Of a stretch of 64,000 nucleotides of DNA, positions 59,087 through 64,000 are shown piece after piece. Source of the DNA: Dietzia natronolimnaea (GTDB taxonomy: Bacteria; Actinomycetota; Actinomycetes; Mycobacteriales; Mycobacteriaceae); assembly GCF_039525805.1 (NCBI RefSeq), contig NZ_BAAAHZ010000014.1, one strand, 5' to 3'. Each line of letters starts with the position of its first letter. The stretch's first letter is position 1. The position numbers and the translations under genes are program-made. Under the pieces are notes generated by a model. It searched no databases. It worked only from the letters and a program-made list of their open reading frames with translations, and was not told the origin of the DNA.

Positions 59087-59602
59087 TCAGCGGCCGGTGC
59101 CGGCGTAGACCTGGGCCTCCTCCTCGCCGCCGAGCTCGAACGCCGCGTGCAGGGCGCGGACGCTCTCGGGGAGCTCGTCCTCGCGAACCAGCGCCGAGAT
59201 GCGGATCTCCGAGGTGGAGATGAGCTCGATGTTGACCCCGGCCTCGGACAGCGACTCGCAGAACGTCGCGGTGACGCCCGGATGCGACTTCATGCCGGCG
59301 CCGACCAGGGAGACCTTGCCGACGTTGTCGTCGTAGAGCACCTGGTCGATCCCGAGGTCGTCCTTGGCCTGCGAGAGCACCTCGACGGCCCTGGCCCCGA
59401 CCTCACGTGGGCAGGTGAAGGTGATGTCGGTCTTGCCCTCCGCCTTGGAGACGTTCTGCAGGACCATGTCGATGTTGATCTCGGCGTCGGCCACCACGCG
59501 GAAGATCTTGGCGGCGTACCCCGGCTGGTCCGGGATCCCGACGACCGTGATCTTGGCCTCCGAGGCGTCGTGAGCGACTCCGGTCAGGACTGCGTCTTCC
59601 AC
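59087..59602 (-). CDS. Aspartate kinase beta subunit (internal in-frame start)
   Basis: In-frame internal start within lysC: GTG at 59602, preceded by GGAGG 8 nt upstream, gives 171 residues covering only the ACT regulatory domains. In C. glutamicum the same gene arrangement makes a beta subunit of 172 residues for an alpha2beta2 enzyme. Known biology plus the internal ribosome site support it here. Confidence 0.75.
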   Translation of the reverse strand: MEDAVLTGVAHDASEAKITVVGIPDQPGYAAKIFRVVADAEINIDMVLQNVSKAEGKTDITFTCPREVGARAVEVLSQAKDDLGIDQVLYDDNVGKVSLVGAGMKSHPGVTATFCESLSEAGVNIELISTSEIRISALVREDELPESVRALHAAFELGGEEEAQVYAGTGR

Positions 59603-60349
59603 GGGGATGTCCTCCACTTTTCCGGCCACGAGCGTGCCCGGGTTGGTCGAATACGACGAGCGCACGCGCAGGGGCACGTGGTACCGGCGGGCGAACTCGA
59701 CGCTCCGCAGGTTGAGGATCTTCGAACCGACGGCCGCCATCTCCAGCATCTCCTCGTACGAGATGGTGTCGAGCTTGCGGGCGTCGGGGACGATCCGGGG
59801 GTCGGCGGTGTAGATGCCGTCGACGTCCGAGTAGATCTCGCAGACGTCGGCGCCCAACGCGGACGCCATGGCCACCGCGGTGGTGTCCGAACCGCCACGA
59901 CCCAGGGTCGTGACGTCGCGGGTCTCCCGGGACACACCCTGGAACCCGGCGACCAGAGCGATCTTGCCCTGGTCCAGGGCGTCGCGGACCCGCCCCGGTG
60001 TGATGTCGATGATCCGGCTGTCGCCGTGCTTGGTGGTGGTGATGATCCCGGCCTGCGAGCCGGTGAACGAGTACGCCTCCATCCCGAACGAACTGATGGC
60101 CATGGCCAACAGCGCGTTGGAGATCCTCTCGCCCGAGGTCAGCAGCATGTCCATCTCGCGCTGCGGGGGCGCCGGGCAGACCTGGTCCGCCAGGTCCAAC
60201 AACTCGTCGGTCGTGTCCCCCATCGCGGAGGCGACGACGACGACGTCGTTGCCCGCCTTCCTGGTCTCGACGATCCGTTCGGCCACCCGACGGATACGTT
60301 CTGCGGACTCCACGGAGGAGCCGCCGTACTTCTGCACTACGAGTGCCAC
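59087..60349 (-). CDS. lysC: Aspartate kinase (alpha subunit, full length)
   Basis: Phosphorylates aspartate, the feedback-regulated first step of the lysine/threonine/methionine pathway; 420 residues, GTG 60349. ALVVQKYGGSSVESAERIRR and GNDVVVVASAMGDTTDELL are the kinase start; MLLTSGERISNALLAMAI, ITTTKHGDSRII and TTLGRGGSDTTAVAMASALG are further active-site blocks. Two ACT domains follow (AKITVVGIPDQPGYAAKIFR; KVSLVGAGMKSHPGVTATF), the lysine/threonine feedback site. Matches the C. glutamicum LysC length (421). Divergent from the permease at 60421. Confidence 0.97.
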   Translation of the reverse strand: MALVVQKYGGSSVESAERIRRVAERIVETRKAGNDVVVVASAMGDTTDELLDLADQVCPAPPQREMDMLLTSGERISNALLAMAISSFGMEAYSFTGSQAGIITTTKHGDSRIIDITPGRVRDALDQGKIALVAGFQGVSRETRDVTTLGRGGSDTTAVAMASALGADVCEIYSDVDGIYTADPRIVPDARKLDTISYEEMLEMAAVGSKILNLRSVEFARRYHVPLRVRSSYSTNPGTLVAGKVEDIPVEDAVLTGVAHDASEAKITVVGIPDQPGYAAKIFRVVADAEINIDMVLQNVSKAEGKTDITFTCPREVGARAVEVLSQAKDDLGIDQVLYDDNVGKVSLVGAGMKSHPGVTATFCESLSEAGVNIELISTSEIRISALVREDELPESVRALHAAFELGGEEEAQVYAGTGR

Positions 60350-60420
60350 GCGGTCACACCCTTCCGGTGTTGATCGGCTTAACGCAGCCCTACATTACGG
60401 GAGGTGTTTACTCATCATCG

Positions 60421-61287
60421 ATGACTGAAACATGGTTGGCCGTCCTCCTGGCCCTCGCCTCCGCCCTCAGCCAGGCCTTCGGCACCGTGATGCGGCACCG
60501 CACGAAGGACCGCGCCGGGGGTCGGCTCGAGGGTCGCTTCGGCGTTCTGGCCAGCAGGTACTGGTGGTCGGGCATGGCGATCAGCCTGGCCGGATTCGCC
60601 TTCCAGGGTGTGGCGCTGGCGTTCGGCTCGCTCATCCTCGTGCAGACCATCACCGTCCTCTCACTGACCTTCGCGCTCCCGCTCGGAGCGTGGGTGACGG
60701 GCCGGCGGGTGACCAAGACCGAGTTGTTCTGGGGGTACGTCCTGGCGGGATGCGTGGTCGTCCTGGTGATCTACGGGCGACCGACGGGAGGCGACGCGCA
60801 CCCGCCCTGGTACGAGTGGGCGCTCGCGTGCGCGGCCGGGCTCGCCGTCATCGCCGTGCTGCTGCGCCTGTCCCGGAACCGACGCCGCAACGGCAACCGC
60901 GCGCTGCTCCTGGGTGTCGCCGGCGGTCTCGCGTTCGCCTACGTCGCGCTGCTCACCAAGGGTGTCGCCGATCGGTGGTACTCGGGCGGGTTGCTCGAGG
61001 TGTTCACCACAGGTGAGGTGTACGGACTGGTGGCGGCGGCGGTGATCGCGCTGACGCTGCAGCAGATGTCGTTCTCTGCCGGGGCCGTGCACCAGGCGGT
61101 GCCCGCCTCTACCGTCACCACGCCGGTCGTCGCGCTGGGACTGGGGGTGGTGGTCCTGGGCGAGTGGTTCACCGTCGACGGCCCCGAGCTGGCGATCCTG
61201 GCCGCGACCCTCGTCCTGATGGTGGTGGCGACCGTGCGGTTGGCCAACAAGGAGGTCGACCAGGAGACCCAGTCGGTCCCGGGGTGA
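60421..61287 (+). CDS. EamA/DMT-type membrane permease
   Basis: A 288-residue protein from ATG 60421 with about nine to ten hydrophobic helices (AVLLALASALSQAFGTVMRH, YWWSGMAISLAGFAFQGVAL, LIYG-type LAGCVVVLVIYGRPTGG, LALGLGVVVLGEWFTVDGPE). The duplicated architecture resembles the DMT superfamily. The start has no ribosome site within 10 nt, so it could be leaderless: a TACATT -10-like box sits about 30 bp upstream. Substrate unknown. It is divergent from lysC, and its stop lies in a 25-bp tandem repeat. Confidence 0.85.
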   Translation: MTETWLAVLLALASALSQAFGTVMRHRTKDRAGGRLEGRFGVLASRYWWSGMAISLAGFAFQGVALAFGSLILVQTITVLSLTFALPLGAWVTGRRVTKTELFWGYVLAGCVVVLVIYGRPTGGDAHPPWYEWALACAAGLAVIAVLLRLSRNRRRNGNRALLLGVAGGLAFAYVALLTKGVADRWYSGGLLEVFTTGEVYGLVAAAVIALTLQQMSFSAGAVHQAVPASTVTTPVVALGLGVVVLGEWFTVDGPELAILAATLVLMVVATVRLANKEVDQETQSVPG

Positions 61288-61383
61288 CGCGGGCCGGGTG
61301 GGCTGCGGGTGACGCGGACGAGGTGGGCTGCGAGTGAGGCGGGCCGGGTGGGTCCCGGGTAACGCGGGCCGGGCGGGCCGCGA
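61284..61383 (+). repeat. 25-bp tandem repeat, four copies, across the permease stop codon
   Basis: Units start at 61284, 61309, 61334 and 61359. Consensus GTGACGCGGGCCGGGTGGGC then TGCGG. The first unit contains the TGA stop of the permease (61285-61287). Copies differ at several positions. Confidence 0.9.
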
Positions 61384-61450
61384 TTCCAGAGCCATGAGGA
61401 CCCACCCCGAGCGGCAGCGCACGTCGATCCCATCGCTTACGCTGAGCCTC

Positions 61451-62338
61451 ATGCGCCTCACCCGCCCCAGCGGCACCTTGAGTAACAGCCGCGCCGAGCA
61501 GGGCGGCCGAGATTCCCGCCGTGATTCCCGCCGTGACACCCACCGGGGGTCACGCCGCACGTCCCGCCTCGTGGCGACGACGCTCGCCTCGGTCGCCGCG
61601 GTCATCGCCCCGCTCGCCGTCTCCGCGCCCACGGCCGGGGCCGTGGTCAACGGCACCCCCTCCGGGCCGGCGCCCTGGGCCGTCCAGATCACGACGTTCA
61701 GCGGCATCCCCGGCACCCCCTGCTCCGGAGTGGTGGTGGCCCCGTACTGGGTGGCGACGGCCAGACACTGCGGCCCCGCCAACCCGAACGCGTACACCCT
61801 GGGATTCGGCAACGGGGCGACCGTCCCGGGCGGGTTCGCCGAGACCGCCTCGCTCGCCACCCCCCAGATCGTCGGGGCGTTCGGATCCCTCGAGACCGGC
61901 AGCATCGGGCGCCACACCCCCGTCGCCGCCTACCACGCACCCGCCGGGGACGTCATGCTGCTCAAGCTCGCACATCCGGCGCCGTCCCCGTCCGTCAAGC
62001 GCGCGGGCAGGGACCCCGTGGCCGGCGACGTGCTGCGGTTCCACGGCTTCGGCGCCACGTCGCCCGGCGGTCAGCGCGCCGCGGAGCTGCGCACCGGACT
62101 CACCCGCCTTGAGCGGATGGACCCGCGGGGCGGATCCCGCATCGGCCGGTCCCACACCATCCAGGGCGGATACGGGGCCGGGGACTCCGGCGGGCCCGTC
62201 TTCCACGGCGACCTGCTGGTGGGCATCCATTCCGGTTCCGACCACGCACGACGCCAGCCCGACGGCACCAATCCGGCCTGGTACGAGTCGGTCCCGTTCC
62301 AGAACGGTTGGATCGACTGGATGATCGCCAACCGATGA
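61451..62338 (+). CDS. Secreted trypsin-like serine protease
   Basis: An S1-family protease, 295 residues from ATG 61451; an in-frame ATG at 61394 is possible. A long basic N-region has a DSRRDSRRD repeat, then a signal helix LVATTLASVAAVIAPLAVSA ending TAGAV. The catalytic His is in VATARHCG, the Asp lies in the GDVMLLKL strand and the Ser in GYGAGDSGGPV. GTPCSGVVVAPYWVATA and the oxyanion block GVHSGSD-type LLVGIHSGSD match. Probably secreted to the envelope or medium; the target is unknown. Confidence 0.93.
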   Translation: MRLTRPSGTLSNSRAEQGGRDSRRDSRRDTHRGSRRTSRLVATTLASVAAVIAPLAVSAPTAGAVVNGTPSGPAPWAVQITTFSGIPGTPCSGVVVAPYWVATARHCGPANPNAYTLGFGNGATVPGGFAETASLATPQIVGAFGSLETGSIGRHTPVAAYHAPAGDVMLLKLAHPAPSPSVKRAGRDPVAGDVLRFHGFGATSPGGQRAAELRTGLTRLERMDPRGGSRIGRSHTIQGGYGAGDSGGPVFHGDLLVGIHSGSDHARRQPDGTNPAWYESVPFQNGWIDWMIANR

Positions 62339-62411
62339 CGACGAGGTACCGGTCGCACCCGGCCGTCACTCACGTGCACCGGACCGCCCGCGTATTTGTC
62401 ACACTGAACAG

Positions 62412-62849
62412 ATGACCTCGCCGGAGCAACCGGAGCTCGTGATCCGTCGCGCCTCGCGCGGCGACCTCGACCTGGTGCTGACCGCCGACGACCTGTTCAG
62501 CTACCCGCCCACCGCGGAGTGGACCCGGGACTTCCTCGACAACGGATCCAACCTGCTGTTGCTGGCGCTGCAGGACGAGGTCCCGGTGGGCATGTTGGTG
62601 GCGGTGGAGACCGGTTACCTGGGCGCCAGCCCGGACCTGTTCGTCTACGGGATCCGGGTGAGCGAACCGCTGCGTGGCCGCGGGATCGCCCATCAACTGG
62701 TGGACAAGGCGCTCGGCATCGCCGAGGAGGCCGGCTGTCGCAGGCTGTGGGGGTCGATGCACCACGACCAGGAGCTGGGCGCCGACTCCCCGCTCTCCCC
62801 GCCGGAGGCGACCACGGGGTCCACGACCTTCGTCATCCCGATTCCGTGA
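62412..62849 (+). CDS. GNAT-family N-acetyltransferase
   Basis: A 145-residue GNAT protein from ATG 62412. VIRRASRGDLDLVLTADDLF is the N-terminal strand-helix, LFVYGIRVSEPLRGRGIAHQ, LVDKALGIAEEAGCRRLWGS is the acetyl-CoA-binding motif A (RGRGIA loop). The C-terminus is Pro/Ser/Thr-rich. Acetyl acceptor unknown. Confidence 0.92.
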   Translation: MTSPEQPELVIRRASRGDLDLVLTADDLFSYPPTAEWTRDFLDNGSNLLLLALQDEVPVGMLVAVETGYLGASPDLFVYGIRVSEPLRGRGIAHQLVDKALGIAEEAGCRRLWGSMHHDQELGADSPLSPPEATTGSTTFVIPIP

Positions 62850-62866
62850 GACCCCGCGGAACCGTG

Positions 62867-62872
62867 TATCGT
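62867..62872 (+). promoter_or_regulatory. -10 box of the leuA leader transcript
   Basis: TATCGT, 7 nt before the leader ATG at 62880, which implies a leaderless or near-leaderless leader peptide. The -35 box is not clear. Confidence 0.5.
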
Positions 62873-62879
62873 GACCCCC

Positions 62880-62924
62880 ATGCAGCGCGTGCTCCTTCTT
62901 GGGTGCCGCGGCGGGGCCCGCTGA
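62880..62924 (+). CDS. leuA leader peptide (attenuation control)
   Basis: A 14-residue ORF, MQRVLLLGCRGGAR, with three consecutive Leu codons (CTC CTT CTT), 82 nt before the leuA start. This is the classic sign of ribosome-mediated attenuation by leucine supply. It starts 7 nt after a -10 box. Confidence 0.75.
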   Translation: MQRVLLLGCRGGAR

Positions 62925-62926
62925 GG

Positions 62927-62967
62927 CGGACCGGCTCCCCGTCGCGGGATCTCGTCGCGCCGGTCCG
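62927..62967 (+). promoter_or_regulatory. Hairpin between the leader peptide and leuA
   Basis: A 9-bp perfect stem CGGACCGGC (62927-62935) / GCCGGTCCG (62959-62967), starting 2 nt after the leader stop codon. Stalling at the Leu codons would leave the ribosome about 25 nt upstream. It has no T-run, so it may be an anti-structure or act at translation rather than as a simple terminator. Confidence 0.6.
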
Positions 62968-63005
62968 ATCCCCACAGATCGAATCCACGGAAGTAGAGCC
63001 CCGCA

Positions 63006-64000
63006 ATGAATCCCGCTGACGCATTCGTCTCGTCGTCGTCGACCATCACTCCCCCCTCCAAGCCCGGACGCCCCGACCAACCGTCGTGGAACCGACAGAA
63101 GGGCTCCTCGATGCCGGCCCACCGGTACCGGCCCTTCGCGGAGGAGGTCGAGGACGTCTCGCTGCCCGACCGCACCTGGCCGAACAAGGTCATCACCCAC
63201 GCGCCCCAGTGGTGCGCCGTGGATCTGCGCGACGGCAACCAGGCGCTGATCGACCCCATGAGCCCGGCCCGCAAGCGCCGGATGTTCGAACTGCTGGTCC
63301 GCATGGGTTACAAGGAGATCGAGGTCGGGTTCCCGTCTGCCTCGCAGACCGACTACGACTTCGTCCGCGAAATCATCGAGGACGAGGCGATCCCCTCCGA
63401 CGTCACCATCCAGGTGCTGGTGCAGTGCCGGGAGGACCTGATCCGCCGCACGTTCGAGGCGTGCGAAGGCGCGTCCAACGTGATCGTGCACTTCTACAAC
63501 TCGACCTCGATCCTGCAGCGCAAGGTCGTGTTCCGTAAGGATCGCGACGCGATCAAGAAGATCGCCACCGACGCCGCCGAGCTGGTGACCGCCATCGCGA
63601 AGGACTACCCGGACACCAACTGGCGCTGGGAGTACTCGCCCGAGTCGTTCACCGGCACCGAGCTCGCGTTCTCCAAGGAGGTCTGCGACGCCGTCACCGA
63701 GGTCGTGGGCGCCACTCCGGAGAACCCGATCATCCTCAACCTGCCCGCGACGGTCGAGATGGCCACGCCCAACGTGTACGCCGACCAGATCGAGTGGATG
63801 CACCGCAATCTGGCGCGCCGCGACTCCACGATCCTGTCGCTGCACCCGCACAACGACCGTGGCACCGGCGTGGCCGCCGCCGAGCTGGCCTTCCAGGCCG
63901 GCGCCGACCGCATCGAGGGATGCCTGTTCGGCAACGGCGAGCGCACCGGCAACGTCTGCCTGGTGACGCTGGGCATGAACCTGCTCACCCGCGGCGTCGA
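63006..64000 (+). CDS. leuA: 2-isopropylmalate synthase, 5' part
   Basis: First committed step of leucine synthesis: condenses 2-oxoisovalerate and acetyl-CoA. The gene runs off the right edge; 331 codons are visible from ATG 63006. WCAVDLRDGNQALIDPMSPA is the signature HMGL-like R-D-G-x-Q motif, with VGFPSASQTDYDFVREIIE, FYNSTSILQRKVVF and SLHPHNDRGTGVAAAELAF (metal H-x-H). The C-terminal regulatory domain is outside the window. The N-terminus has the long extension typical of the actinobacterial long form (ITPPSKPGRPDQPSWNRQKG). Confidence 0.96.
   Translation, partial: MNPADAFVSSSSTITPPSKPGRPDQPSWNRQKGSSMPAHRYRPFAEEVEDVSLPDRTWPNKVITHAPQWCAVDLRDGNQALIDPMSPARKRRMFELLVRMGYKEIEVGFPSASQTDYDFVREIIEDEAIPSDVTIQVLVQCREDLIRRTFEACEGASNVIVHFYNSTSILQRKVVFRKDRDAIKKIATDAAELVTAIAKDYPDTNWRWEYSPESFTGTELAFSKEVCDAVTEVVGATPENPIILNLPATVEMATPNVYADQIEWMHRNLARRDSTILSLHPHNDRGTGVAAAELAFQAGADRIEGCLFGNGERTGNVCLVTLGMNLLTRGV

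Overview
The window is high-GC actinobacterial DNA with GTG/TTG starts, many 4-bp ATGA stop/start overlaps and several transcripts that look leaderless. A mycothiol-dependent (MDMPI) family protein, WhiB- and BioQ-like regulators, a DUF3556 membrane protein and a lysC gene with an internal beta-subunit start point to Mycobacteriales. I would guess a Dietzia-like genus, but no rRNA or other decisive marker is present.

1-8.6 kb: envelope and export genes (partial exported protein, SurA-like lipoprotein, DHA2 drug exporter), a 2,4-dienoyl-CoA reductase, a release-factor-like (baeRF) protein and two secreted CAP-domain proteins. 8.7-14.1 kb: a biotin unit, with a divergent TetR regulator (probable BioQ) and bioB-bioA-bioF-bioD joined by overlaps, controlled through three TGAAC-N3-GTTCA-type boxes. 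14-21.4 kb: NmrA-like oxidoreductase, glutamine-synthetase-family enzyme, Imm5-like protein, MDMPI enzyme, LLM flavin monooxygenase, aminoglycoside-phosphotransferase-like kinase and an uncharacterised protein.

21.4-38.5 kb is an accessory region with lower and uneven GC. It holds a frameshifted whiB, a manganese catalase with an in-frame stop at codon 3 of its apparent native start, and an oxidative-stress operon (DUF4383, hemerythrin, metallo-beta-lactamase-fold protein, thioredoxin-reductase-like flavoprotein). It continues with a glycine-rich surface protein and a divergent regulator, a serine resolvase with a res-like site, orphan genes, and a single-chain Type ISP restriction-modification enzyme of 1644 residues.

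38.5-47.3 kb: a tightly coupled three-gene operon (an 84-residue protein made of three 24-residue repeats, a JmjC cupin oxygenase, and a sucrase/ferredoxin-like protein), the best candidate here for an undescribed modification system. It is followed by a PucR-type regulator and a lipid-linked group (FAD oxidoreductase, DUF3556 protein, acyl-CoA ligase). 47.5-54.5 kb: an XRE/membrane-protein pair and an IclR-controlled catabolic operon (isocitrate-lyase-family lyase, LeuC/LeuD-like hydratase, MHS transporter, 2-hydroxyacid dehydrogenase) that looks built to hydrate and cleave a branched C4-C6 diacid. 54.5-64 kb: an ABC-2 exporter, asd and lysC separated by an inserted DUF559 nuclease-like gene, an EamA-like permease, a trypsin-like protease, a GNAT enzyme, and leuA behind a Leu-codon leader peptide.

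Two themes recur. Short tandem repeats (18, 21, 24, 25 and 26 bp units) sit at or over gene 3' ends, and three palindromes share the core GTTCCGCACA/TGTGCGGAAC, at least two of them placed as terminators. No tRNA, rRNA or CRISPR array was seen.
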